From assembly GCA_937884235.1 (NCBI GenBank), contig CALGBT010000663.1, positions 1-5,456 on the forward strand: a DNA stretch of 5,456 nt. The letters run 5' to 3'. This document shows positions 1 through 5,456 of this stretch, piece by piece. The first letter of the stretch is position 1; every line of letters begins with the position of its first letter. The position numbers and the translations under genes are program-made. Below the pieces are notes generated by a model. That model was not told where the DNA came from. It saw only the letters and a program-made list of their open reading frames with translations, and made no database searches. The DNA is from an uncultured Pseudomonadota bacterium. Lineage in GTDB: Bacteria > Myxococcota_A > UBA9042 > CAIXZC01.

Positions 1-2
1 CC

Positions 3-104
3 GGAGGGATCTCTGCGTGGCTTGGCAGTGCCGTAGAAGAGACCGGGTGGTGCCCCCTCTTCCTTGCCGCTGGCATCCAGATGTTGAGGATGCTAGGATG
101 CTGA
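3..104 (+). CDS. Possible 3' end of an upstream membrane-protein gene (partial)
   Basis: This frame is open from the left edge to a TGA at 102-104 and encodes 33 residues, beginning GGISAWLGSAVEETGW and continuing through a hydrophobic stretch (CPLFLAAGIQML). The pattern of a Gly-rich segment, an acidic turn, Gly-Trp and then a Phe-Leu-rich helix resembles the closing helices of multi-pass transporters such as the major facilitator superfamily, but the piece is too short to assign. Third positions are mostly G or C, as in the real genes here, which is weak support. Another forward frame stops at 34-36 and could equally be the end of an upstream gene. If real, the gene ends 22 bases before the next start codon. 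The identity is a guess. Confidence 0.27.
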   Translation, partial: GGISAWLGSAVEETGWCPLFLAAGIQMLRMLGC

Positions 105-112
105 CAGACAAT
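84..112 (+). promoter_or_regulatory. Weak candidate promoter for the Cys-rich protein gene
   Basis: TTGAGG at 84-89 and GACAAT at 107-112 are separated by 17 bases, each sharing four of six bases with the sigma70 consensus. An alternative within the same stretch is an extended -10 element, TGCTAGGAT at 91-99, which has no convincing -35. The -10 at 107-112 lies very close to the Shine-Dalgarno at 116-120, leaving almost no leader, so the extended -10 option may be the better fit. Neither is strong, and the gene could also be read from upstream. Confidence 0.25.
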
Positions 113-126
113 CACGGAGGTTTTCC

Positions 127-1344
127 ATGAAACGGCTGCTTCTCGCCTTTTTTGTGATGTTCTTAATGTCCCCGAGGTCGCTGCAGGCCGAGCCCGGCTG
201 CGAAGAAACACCGGAGATAGCTGGCTGCGGTGGCTGCGCCTGTGAGGCATGTGTCTGCGAGGCCGACGACTTCTGCTGCAATTCTGAATGGGACGACTTG
301 TGCGTCGAGGAGTGCATCGTGGATTGCGGGGGGACCTTCTGCCTGCCAAACTGCGGCGATGCCACGTGCCAGTCGGACGAGGGAGAGGACTGTGCCACCT
401 GCACACAGGACTGCGGCTGCAAGGATGGCGAGGCTTGCAAGTTCGGTGAGTGCTGCGCCTCGGATTGTGCCGGCAAAACCTGCGGCAGCGACGGCTGCGG
501 CGGGAGTTGCGGCGAATGTGCCGAAGGCCTGCTATGCGGCGAAGCCGGCCAGTGCGAGGAGTGCCAGCCAAACTGCGAGGGGTTCGGCTGCGGTGATGAC
601 GGCTGTGGCGGCAGCTGTGGCGAATGTGCGGAAGGGCTGGCGTGTGCGATGGGCAATTGCATCACCCCCGGCACCTGCGATGGCAACTGCAACGGCAATG
701 CAGATACCTGCTACTGCGACGACCAATGCGCCGGGTTTGGAGACTGCTGCGATGACGTCTGCGAGTTCTGCCCGGAGCTCGCCCAGTGCAACGAATGCAC
801 CCCGGACTGTACCGACAAGGGCTGCGACGACGACAACGGCTGTGGCTTCCCCTGCGGTTGCGGCGATACCGAAGAATGCTGCGGCGACGGCATCTGCCGA
901 GAGAACTGCGAAGGAGTCTGCACGCCGGATTGTACAGGGAAAGACTGTGGTGACGACGGCTGCGGCGGCAGCTGCGGCGACTGCGGCAACGTAGAAGCCT
1001 GCACCAACGGCACCTGCCAGGCCAACGGCTGTGCCGACGCCTGCGTCTTGGGCGAGAAAGGATGCGCTGGCAACAGCACCTGGCTATGCACAAAGAACGA
1101 CAACGGCTGCACGGTGAAGAGCACAACAGCCTGTGCAGTTGACCAGGTCTGCGAGTACGGTGAATGCCAGGGGGACGCAGTCGTGGGCGACATCATCGCC
1201 GAGGCTGATTCCACTGGGACCACCCCACCTCCCAAGAAGTCGGATGGCGGCGGTTGCAACAGCGCTGGCAACACCCCAGCCAGTGCGGCCATGCTGCTCT
1301 TCGCCCTCTTCAGCCTCATGGTCTGGCGCCGCCGCTTGGGCTAG
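127..1344 (+). CDS. Secreted Cys-rich multidomain surface protein with MYXO-CTERM-like tail
   Basis: The product has 405 residues, about 73 of them cysteine, so it is almost certainly exported and disulfide-bonded. Residues 1-21 form a signal peptide (MKR, hydrophobic core, cleavage after LQA). Residues 34-76 carry a C-x-C...FCC...WD-x-x-C pattern common in myxobacterial exoproteins. Residues 76-98 follow a C-x4-C...E-x-C-x-x-C-x-x-D-C-G pattern. Four modules of the type C-x-x-D/N-C-x4-C-G-x-D-G-C-G-G-S-C-G-x-C lie at 110-131, 146-167, 224-245 (degenerate) and 265-286. Residues 184-215 match a somatomedin-B-like domain. Residues 297-347 form another six- to eight-Cys unit. A Thr/Pro linker (about 350-371) leads to GGGC at 374-377, a hydrophobic helix (about 385-400) and RRR at 401-403, a layout like MYXO-CTERM sorting tails that are processed by myxosortase. 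The start is supported by GGAGG at 116-120, six bases upstream. The function is unknown; adhesion or a surface scaffold is an inference. It is not a homologue I can name. Confidence 0.9.
   Translation: MKRLLLAFFVMFLMSPRSLQAEPGCEETPEIAGCGGCACEACVCEADDFCCNSEWDDLCVEECIVDCGGTFCLPNCGDATCQSDEGEDCATCTQDCGCKDGEACKFGECCASDCAGKTCGSDGCGGSCGECAEGLLCGEAGQCEECQPNCEGFGCGDDGCGGSCGECAEGLACAMGNCITPGTCDGNCNGNADTCYCDDQCAGFGDCCDDVCEFCPELAQCNECTPDCTDKGCDDDNGCGFPCGCGDTEECCGDGICRENCEGVCTPDCTGKDCGDDGCGGSCGDCGNVEACTNGTCQANGCADACVLGEKGCAGNSTWLCTKNDNGCTVKSTTACAVDQVCEYGECQGDAVVGDIIAEADSTGTTPPPKKSDGGGCNSAGNTPASAAMLLFALFSLMVWRRRLG
454..984 (+). repeat. Four copies of a 22-residue Cys-rich module within the coding region
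   Basis: The module occupies 454-519, 562-627, 796-861 and 919-984. Copies 1, 2 and 4 share the core DGCGGSCG followed by E or D and Cys; copy 3 is altered to DDNGCGFPCGC. Copies 1 and 2 begin 36 residues apart and copies 3 and 4 begin 41 apart, with the somatomedin-B-like segment between the pairs. The DNA of the cores is similar but carries many silent changes (GGCTGCGGCGGG, GGCTGTGGCGGC, GGCTGCGGCGGC), so the repeat is kept at protein level and is not a fresh DNA duplication. Confidence 0.85.
676..771 (+). other. Somatomedin-B-like domain (residues 184-215)
   Basis: The cysteine spacing C-x3-C-x6-C-x-C-D-x-x-C-x5-C-C-x-D-x-C-x-x-C, with the segment CYCDDQCAGFGDCCDDVC, reproduces the eight-cysteine signature of somatomedin-B domains (CxCDxxC...CCxD). 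In animals the domain is a compact disulfide knot that mediates protein binding, as in vitronectin. Here it sits between the second and third DGCGGSCG modules. Two cysteines at the C-terminal end are spaced slightly tighter than usual. The assignment rests on pattern alone. Confidence 0.65.
1240..1341 (+). other. C-terminal sorting tail, MYXO-CTERM type
   Basis: Residues 372-405 of the Cys-rich protein read SDGGGCNSAGN, then a hydrophobic stretch (MLLFALFSLMVW) and RRRLG at the end. The tripartite order of a short Gly-rich, Cys-containing motif, one membrane helix and a terminal basic cluster is the established layout of tails recognised by dedicated intramembrane proteases in myxobacteria and relatives. 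The single Cys377, isolated from the disulfide-rich part by a Thr/Pro linker, is the likely modified or anchored residue. The exact tail family cannot be fixed by eye. Confidence 0.65.
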
Positions 1345-1353
1345 CCACGGACG

Positions 1354-1382
1354 TTGAACATCTTCTAGGACATCACTAATCT
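1354..1382 (+). promoter_or_regulatory. Candidate sigma70-like promoter for serA
   Basis: TTGAAC at 1354-1359 and TAATCT at 1377-1382 are separated by 17 bases, just after the stop codon of the preceding gene and about 65 bases before the serA start. The -35 matches four of six consensus positions and the -10 three of six. ACTAAT at 1375-1380 is an alternative -10 with a short spacer. No hairpin separates serA from the upstream gene, so read-through is also possible. Confidence 0.35.
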
Positions 1383-1434
1383 GCCACAGCACCACAGAGA
1401 GGCCCATGGCCAACTCGGTGCCGAACCATAATTT

Positions 1435-1439
1435 GGAGG
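1435..1439 (+). promoter_or_regulatory. Shine-Dalgarno deciding the serA start
   Basis: GGAGG is followed by eight bases and then ATG at 1448. The in-frame ATG at 1406 has only AGAGAGG ending three bases ahead of it, which is too close. Starting at 1448 gives MHILVTDNLHSAG, which matches the usual SerA N-terminus, whereas the 14 extra codons from 1406 look unrelated to the family. Confidence 0.8.
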
Positions 1440-1447
1440 CTTGCAAA

Positions 1448-3031
1448 ATGCACATTCTGGTAACCGACAACCTGCATTCCGCCGGCGCCGAACTCCTCCT
1501 TGAAGCCGGATTCACGGTGGATGTCATTGACGGTCGCCTGTCCGAGGAAGAGCTGTTGGCTTGTGTTGCCGACTACGAAGGCATCATCGTGCGCAGCGGC
1601 ACTCGCATTTCCCAGGCTGTGCTGGATCAGGCGACGAAGCTCAAGGTGGTGGGGCGGGCCGGGTCTGGAGTAGATAACATCGACGTGGCTGCGGCCAGCC
1701 GCAAGGGAGTCGTCGTCATGAACACGCCGGGCGGAAACACCGTCACGACGGCGGAGCATGCCATCGCCATGACCCTCTCCATGGCTCGCAAGATCCCACA
1801 GGCATCAGCTACCTTGCGCAGCGGTCGGTGGGCCAAGAAGGAATTCATGGGCACCGAGGTGACGGGCAAGACCATGGGTGTCCTGGGCATGGGCAACATC
1901 GGCACCGTCGTCGCCCGCCGCGCCATGGGCCTGGGCATGAGAGTACTGGCCTTTGACCCCTACCTGAAGGAATCTGAAGCTAGGCGCATCGGGGTCGAAC
2001 CCGCAGACCTTGAAACCGTTCTGGCGAAGTCTGACTTCGTCACGATTCACGTTCCCGGCGGCCAGGATACACACCACCTGCTGAACGCCGAGCGTCTGGC
2101 ACTGATGAAGCCTGGGGCGCACCTCATCAACTGTGCCAGAGGCGGCATTGTCGACGAAGCGGCCCTCCTCGACGCGCTCAACAGCGGCCATCTGGCGGGA
2201 GCTGCCCTCGATGTCTTTGAAGTCGAGCCGCCGCCGGCCGACCACCCACTACTTGGGCACCCGAATGTCGTTGCCACTCCTCACCTCGGGGCCTCCACTA
2301 CCGATGCCCAGATCAATGTGGCAGTGGCAGTGGCCCAGCAATTCGTGGACTACCTCAAGAACGGAGTCATCGCCAACGCCCTCAACTTCCCCCCCATTCC
2401 CCGGGAGGCCTACCAGCGCCTGCGCCCTTATCTGGCACTGGCCGAGAAGATGGCCAGCTTCATCGCCCAGCTTTCCAGCGGCACCATGGAGGAGCTCGAA
2501 GTGGAGTATCGCGGTGAGATTCCCGCCGACGACCTCACACCAATTACCATTGCCGCGGTCAAGGGGCTGCTTACGCCGGCCTTGCGGGACAGCGTGAACC
2601 ACATCAACGCCATGACCCTGGCCGCAGAGCGAGGCGTGAAAATCAGAGAAACAAGGGCGCAGGTCCCCCGGGACTACTTGAACCTCATCGCCCTTAAATA
2701 CCGTGTTGGGGGCGTTGAGCGGCTCATTGCCGGGACTCTCTTCGGCAAAACCGAACCGCGCATCGTGCACCTTGATAACTACCGCGTCGAGATCGTCCCT
2801 GAGGGCCACCTGCTCATCTGCACCAACCGCGATGAACCGGGCGTGCTGGGGGCCATCGGCTCGGGTCTCGGCACCCTCAAGATCAACATCGGGGGCCTTC
2901 AGTTGGGGCGTGACCGGCGCGGCGGCAACGCCCTCTCAGTATTCAGCATTGACCAGGCCGCCGACAGCCATGTCATCACTGAACTGCAGAAGATCAAGCA
3001 CGTTACTTCCGCGGTATCAGTTTCCCTGTAG
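1448..3031 (+). CDS. serA: D-3-phosphoglycerate dehydrogenase
   Basis: This is the first enzyme of the phosphorylated serine pathway: it oxidises 3-phosphoglycerate with NAD+ to 3-phosphohydroxypyruvate in the cytoplasm. The product of 527 residues fits the long SerA class. The N-terminal substrate domain opens with VTDNLHSAG and includes VGRAGSGVDNID (68-79). The NAD-binding fold has GMGNIG at 147-152 and the acidic D170 that ends the second strand. The catalytic set is R231 (in CARGGIVDE), E260 and H279 (in PHLGAST). The ASB domain covers about 318-445 and the ACT domain about 453-527, beginning HLLICTNRDEPGVLGAIG; in this family the ACT domain binds serine for feedback inhibition. One small oddity is HVPGGQDTHHLL at 201-212, where the family more often has H-x-P-L/K-T-P-E-T. 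The gene stands 103 bases after the Cys-rich gene and 94 before the protease gene, neither being serine-pathway partners; serB and serC are not in the window. Confidence 0.97.
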   Translation: MHILVTDNLHSAGAELLLEAGFTVDVIDGRLSEEELLACVADYEGIIVRSGTRISQAVLDQATKLKVVGRAGSGVDNIDVAAASRKGVVVMNTPGGNTVTTAEHAIAMTLSMARKIPQASATLRSGRWAKKEFMGTEVTGKTMGVLGMGNIGTVVARRAMGLGMRVLAFDPYLKESEARRIGVEPADLETVLAKSDFVTIHVPGGQDTHHLLNAERLALMKPGAHLINCARGGIVDEAALLDALNSGHLAGAALDVFEVEPPPADHPLLGHPNVVATPHLGASTTDAQINVAVAVAQQFVDYLKNGVIANALNFPPIPREAYQRLRPYLALAEKMASFIAQLSSGTMEELEVEYRGEIPADDLTPITIAAVKGLLTPALRDSVNHINAMTLAAERGVKIRETRAQVPRDYLNLIALKYRVGGVERLIAGTLFGKTEPRIVHLDNYRVEIVPEGHLLICTNRDEPGVLGAIGSGLGTLKINIGGLQLGRDRRGGNALSVFSIDQAADSHVITELQKIKHVTSAVSVSL

Positions 3032-3066
3032 GCCCCCTCATCCAGGTGGCAGTAACGTTCTCTTCC

Positions 3067-3088
3067 CCGGGGTTGCCAGCAACCCCGG
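3067..3088 (+). terminator. Perfect 10-bp inverted repeat after serA (terminator or operator)
   Basis: CCGGGGTTGC and GCAACCCCGG are exact reverse complements separated by CA; as RNA this gives a GC-rich stem of about nine pairs with a four-base loop. It lies 35 bases after the serA stop codon, a normal terminator position. No T run follows on either strand, so it is not a classical intrinsic terminator. It could stall polymerase, protect the serA 3' end, or be a protein-binding palindrome, because it overlaps the -35 of the promoter candidate for the next gene. Confidence 0.5.
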
Positions 3089-3102
3089 CCAACCGGTATA
3101 CT
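3073..3102 (+). promoter_or_regulatory. Candidate sigma70 promoter for the protease gene
   Basis: TTGCCA at 3073-3078 and TATACT at 3097-3102 are separated by 18 bases, with four and five of six consensus matches respectively. This is the best promoter match in the window. The expected transcript start near 3109 leaves a leader of under 20 bases that still includes the GGGAGG ribosome-binding site at 3115-3120. The -35 lies inside the inverted repeat at 3067-3088. Confidence 0.5.
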
Positions 3103-3114
3103 GCGACCTCGCCC

Positions 3115-3120
3115 GGGAGG
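3115..3120 (+). promoter_or_regulatory. Shine-Dalgarno supporting a GTG start for the protease
   Basis: GGGAGG is followed by five bases and then GTG at 3126. Initiation there yields a complete signal peptide. The first in-frame ATG, at 3228, would remove the signal peptide, so the GTG is preferred. Confidence 0.75.
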
Positions 3121-3125
3121 CCCCA

Positions 3126-5456
3126 GTGCTTCGCACCCCCACGCTCATCGTCCTGACCTTGCTCACACTGGCCCCCTCTCCGGCCATCGCTCAGCGGCCT
3201 CCGATTCCTGCCCGCCCCAAGCTCTCCATGAGTGCGCGCCTGGCTTTGCGGCTGTGGCAAGAGCATCGCCCACTGCCAGTTCCCGGGCGAGAAGCGATGG
3301 TGGACGCCTATCTGGCCGGCGTGGCAGTGCGCTTCGTTGACCCTCCCAGCGAGGCGCGCCTGGATGAACTGGCCGGCCTCGGCATTGAGTTCTGGCACAG
3401 CAACGGGCGCGTCCTGCGTCGCACCAATCTAGTCCCGGCCCGAGTACCCTTCGAATTGCTCGAGATGGCCGAACTCTGGCCCGACGTTGAGCGAATCGAG
3501 TTGCGGCTTCAGCCACCGCGCCCGGAGCTCATTGAGAACGCACCGGCGATGGTGGAAACACCGCCGACGTGGGCAACCTTCGACAGCGCCCAGGTGCCGT
3601 TAAGAGGAAATGGCGTCACCGTGGGAGTCATCGACAGCTGGGTGGACCTCTATCACCCCTGGTTCTTCAAGCCGGATGGGGCGCTAGTGGATTGGCTCGA
3701 CAGCAACGACAATGGCCAGTTTGACCCGGATATCGACGGAATCGACCTCAACGGAGACGGCCTGCTGGCCGGCAGCGAAATCGCGCACGTGCAGAAGGGA
3801 ATTGTAGAATGGGACGAGGGCATGGGGCTCCAGGTCGAGAACAACGTGACCGCGTACTACCCCCCGCTCGACTGGATCTGGCTGGATACCAGCGGTACCG
3901 GCAAGCGCGAATACGGTCCGAGCTTCAAGGAATCCACACCAGCCTTCGGCGACCCGATCTTCGTGGCTGACGATGTCGACCAGGACAACATCCTCGATGT
4001 CGGCGAGAAGCTTGTAGGGCTGCGGACCAGCAAGCTCAAGACAATTCTCCTTCCCGGCCTCGGCAAGATCTACGAAAGAGGCAAGAACCTGTTGCAGTAT
4101 CCAGTTCCCGTCTGGGGAAGCAGCCATGCAACCATGACCCTGGCAGTGCTCGCCGGGGGGGCCGCCCCCTACCAGAAGCATGCGGGGGTGGCCCCGGATG
4201 CCGACATTATTCTGGCAGACATGGACCAAGGGGCCGGTGGGAGCTCCTGGGACGATTATGGAGACAGCTATCTGGCCGCGGCCATGATGCTGGCCGATGC
4301 CGGGGCCGACGTGCTTATGCATGAATACGGCTGGCCCCTCCTGGAATTCGGGGATGGCTCATCCATTCTGGAGACCGGAATTGACGCGCTGGCAACAACT
4401 GACGGAATCCTCAGTTGCACCGCTGCGCACAACTTCGCTGGCTACGACATGCATGCGCAGGCAGACCTGCCGGCTGCGGGGATAGTGACCTTTCCAATTG
4501 CCACCAGTATCTACGGCGACGACTATCCCACCGGCTACCTCTACCTGACCATTCGCCATCGCGGCACTGCCAACGATGTGCTTCTGCAGCTCAAGGGGGC
4601 TGACGGTTGGGAAGAGAGTTTCGACCTTGAGAGCAGCGAGATTCAAGGTGACATCTACAATGTCTGGTATTCTGGCAAGGAGGTCTCGCCCCGCGGGACC
4701 CACATGATGTCACTCGTGCTCTTCCCGGCAGCAGCCGCGGCCATGATGCCGGGGGACGAATGGCAACTGGTCTTGCAGAACCAGGGAACTGAGGACCTCT
4801 CCGTCGACCTATTTGCCGCCGACCAGACCGGCTACCTCTATACCGGAACCATCACCGAGCATGCGACCAAGGTGGGCACCATGGCCCACCCGTCCACGGC
4901 AGATTCCGCACTCACAGTCGGTGCCTACCGCGCCAACGTCGATTCCTGGTATGCCGAAGTAGAGATCGGCGACCTTAGCTTCTACAGTGGCCAGGGGCCG
5001 CGCATTGATGGGGAACAGGGACTCGACATCGTCGGTCCCTCAGACATGCTGGCGGGCTGGTGGTCCGAAGACATGCTCTTCTACCCGGGGCTGCGCTACG
5101 CCTCCGGAACCAGCGGCTCCCTGCCCCAGGCCACAGGGGTGGCAGCGCTACTCTTGCAAGCGGAGCCTGACCTGCTGGCAGCTGAGGTTAAGCAGCGGGT
5201 AATGGATGGCGCGATTCGGGACGAGTTCACCGGGCCCGATAGCAACCCAACGTGGGGGGCCGGCAAGCTTTCGGCCTATCGCACCGTTTACGGAAGTGCT
5301 CCTCCCGAGAATTCGCCACCCGCGGCCATTGTCACCGGGCCCTTTCAAGTGAGGCTCCAGGAACCCTTTCTTCTTGATGCCTCGGACTCTACGGACGACG
5401 GTCCCACCGAGGACCTGCAAGTACGCTGGGACTTGAACTACGACGGGCAGTTTGAC
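3126..5456 (+). CDS. Secreted subtilisin-family (S8) serine protease with EF-hand-like and PKD segments, 3' partial
   Basis: The frame runs from a GTG start through 777 codons to the window edge without a stop. Residues 1-22 form a signal peptide (MLRTPTLIVLTLLTL, cleavage after AIA). Residues about 58-132 look like an inhibitory propeptide. The S8 core follows: D170 in VGVIDSWVDLYHP; H334 in SSHATMTLAVLAG, aligned with SHGTHVAG; oxyanion N436 in AAHNFAG; S663 in ASGTSGSLPQATG. TVGAY (597-601) and FYSGQGPRIDG (619-629) match conserved strands before the serine. The Asp-His gap is 164 residues (about 32 in subtilisin) and holds three EF-hand-like loops at 192-204, 207-218 and 283-294. The Asn-Ser gap is 227 residues and holds a beta-rich insert (about 471-566). 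A PKD-like domain starts at about 729 with NSPPAA and reaches WDLNYDGQFD at 768-777, where the sequence ends. All four catalytic positions are kept, so activity is likely, with divergent surroundings. Extracellular protein degradation is inferred; the substrate and C-terminal anchor are unknown. Confidence 0.92.
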   Translation, partial: MLRTPTLIVLTLLTLAPSPAIAQRPPIPARPKLSMSARLALRLWQEHRPLPVPGREAMVDAYLAGVAVRFVDPPSEARLDELAGLGIEFWHSNGRVLRRTNLVPARVPFELLEMAELWPDVERIELRLQPPRPELIENAPAMVETPPTWATFDSAQVPLRGNGVTVGVIDSWVDLYHPWFFKPDGALVDWLDSNDNGQFDPDIDGIDLNGDGLLAGSEIAHVQKGIVEWDEGMGLQVENNVTAYYPPLDWIWLDTSGTGKREYGPSFKESTPAFGDPIFVADDVDQDNILDVGEKLVGLRTSKLKTILLPGLGKIYERGKNLLQYPVPVWGSSHATMTLAVLAGGAAPYQKHAGVAPDADIILADMDQGAGGSSWDDYGDSYLAAAMMLADAGADVLMHEYGWPLLEFGDGSSILETGIDALATTDGILSCTAAHNFAGYDMHAQADLPAAGIVTFPIATSIYGDDYPTGYLYLTIRHRGTANDVLLQLKGADGWEESFDLESSEIQGDIYNVWYSGKEVSPRGTHMMSLVLFPAAAAAMMPGDEWQLVLQNQGTEDLSVDLFAADQTGYLYTGTITEHATKVGTMAHPSTADSALTVGAYRANVDSWYAEVEIGDLSFYSGQGPRIDGEQGLDIVGPSDMLAGWWSEDMLFYPGLRYASGTSGSLPQATGVAALLLQAEPDLLAAEVKQRVMDGAIRDEFTGPDSNPTWGAGKLSAYRTVYGSAPPENSPPAAIVTGPFQVRLQEPFLLDASDSTDDGPTEDLQVRWDLNYDGQFD
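3699..4007 (+). other. Insertion with three EF-hand-like calcium loops in the protease
   Basis: Loop 1 (residues 192-204) reads DSNDNGQFDPDID. Loop 2 (207-218) reads DLNGDGLLAGSE, an exact D-x-N-x-D-G-x5-E pattern. Loop 3 (283-294) reads DVDQDNILDVGE, a D-x-D-x-D-N-x-x-D-x-x-E pattern. Loops 1 and 2 are almost continuous, and a Trp/Tyr-rich segment (YYPPLDWIW) lies between loops 2 and 3. All fall between catalytic D170 and H334. Calcium binding is inferred from the pattern. Confidence 0.7.
5310..5456 (+). other. Start of a PKD-like domain in the protease (truncated by window end)
   Basis: Residues 729-777 begin NSPPAAIVTGP, continue with LLDASDSTDDG and reach VRWDLNYDGQFD. This is the usual order of a polycystic-kidney-disease (PKD) beta-sandwich domain: N-x-P-P-x-A, then L-D-A-S-x-S-x-D, then W-D-x-x-x-D-G. 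Such domains act as spacers or binding modules in secreted enzymes. Only the first half or so is present. Confidence 0.75.

Noticed and set aside
93..698. Long antisense open frames across the Cys-rich gene (also 711-1319, 662-1126 and 1084-1527 on the minus strand)
   Set aside because: Repeated TGC/TGT codons remove stops from the other frames; the translations are low-complexity Pro/Ser/Gln/His or Arg/Ser strings without domain signals, and the forward frame has a signal peptide, domains and an RBS.
230..994. Alternative forward frame of 254 codons inside the Cys-rich gene
   Set aside because: Its Ala/Thr/Arg-rich translation is the frame-shifted image of Cys-Gly codons and has no RBS or recognisable domain.
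199..1167. Metallothionein or other metal-storage function for the Cys-rich protein
   Set aside because: The signal peptide, domain-type cysteine spacing and surface tail indicate disulfide-bonded extracellular domains and not the free thiol clusters of a cytoplasmic metal binder.
1406..1447. Extended serA start at 1406 giving 14 extra residues
   Set aside because: The spacing to any Shine-Dalgarno is poor, and the family N-terminus and a strong GGAGG both fit 1448.
127..3031. Functional link between serA and the Cys-rich gene through serine-derived cysteine supply
   Set aside because: Nothing in the sequence supports it; there is a gap, a separate promoter candidate and no other serine or cysteine pathway gene.
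3232..3432. Separate small forward gene of 66 codons near the protease start
   Set aside because: It lies in another frame inside the protease propeptide region and has no RBS or domain; the protease frame is intact throughout, so no frameshift is needed.
3684..4322. Antisense open frame of 212 codons within the protease gene (and 2249-2809, 1805-2245 antisense to serA)
   Set aside because: These are shadows of well-supported forward genes in GC-rich DNA; the translations show no known motif.
1..5456. CRISPR arrays, tRNA genes, insertion-sequence ends
   Set aside because: No regularly spaced direct repeats, cloverleaf-like sequence or terminal inverted repeats flanking a transposase were seen.

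Overview
The window carries two complete genes and one gene cut by the right edge, all on the + strand, plus about 100 bases at the left that may hold the tail of an upstream gene. GC-rich codon use, a Cys-rich secreted protein built from C-G-x-D-G-C-G-G-S-C-G modules, and a C-terminal tail of the MYXO-CTERM type (Gly-Gly-Gly-Cys, hydrophobic helix, Arg cluster) suggest a myxobacterium-like bacterium (Myxococcota, Bradymonadales or a related former deltaproteobacterial lineage). This placement is inference from protein style; there is no rRNA or other marker to confirm it.

Layout: 1-126 is a leader region with weak promoter candidates and perhaps the last 33 codons of a membrane-protein gene. 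127-1344 encodes a 405-residue exported protein with about 73 cysteines, arranged as several small disulfide-type domains, including one that matches the somatomedin-B cysteine pattern, and ending in a surface-sorting tail. 1448-3031 encodes D-3-phosphoglycerate dehydrogenase (SerA, long form with ASB and ACT domains), preceded by a promoter-like sequence and a strong Shine-Dalgarno. 3032-3125 holds a perfect 10-bp inverted repeat that overlaps a good sigma70-like promoter. 3126 to the window end encodes a secreted subtilisin-family (S8) protease, open for 777 codons with no stop. It has a signal peptide, a propeptide, a divergent catalytic core with two large insertions (one with three EF-hand-like calcium loops, one that looks like a beta-sandwich), and the start of a PKD domain.

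The genes do not look like one pathway. SerA is housekeeping serine biosynthesis, while its two neighbours are independent cell-surface or secreted proteins. Each gene has its own ribosome-binding site and a promoter candidate, and the gaps (103 and 94 bases) argue against tight translational coupling. No complete unknown multi-gene system is visible. The novel content lies in the architecture of the Cys-rich protein and the protease. No RNA gene, CRISPR array, insertion sequence or attachment site was seen.
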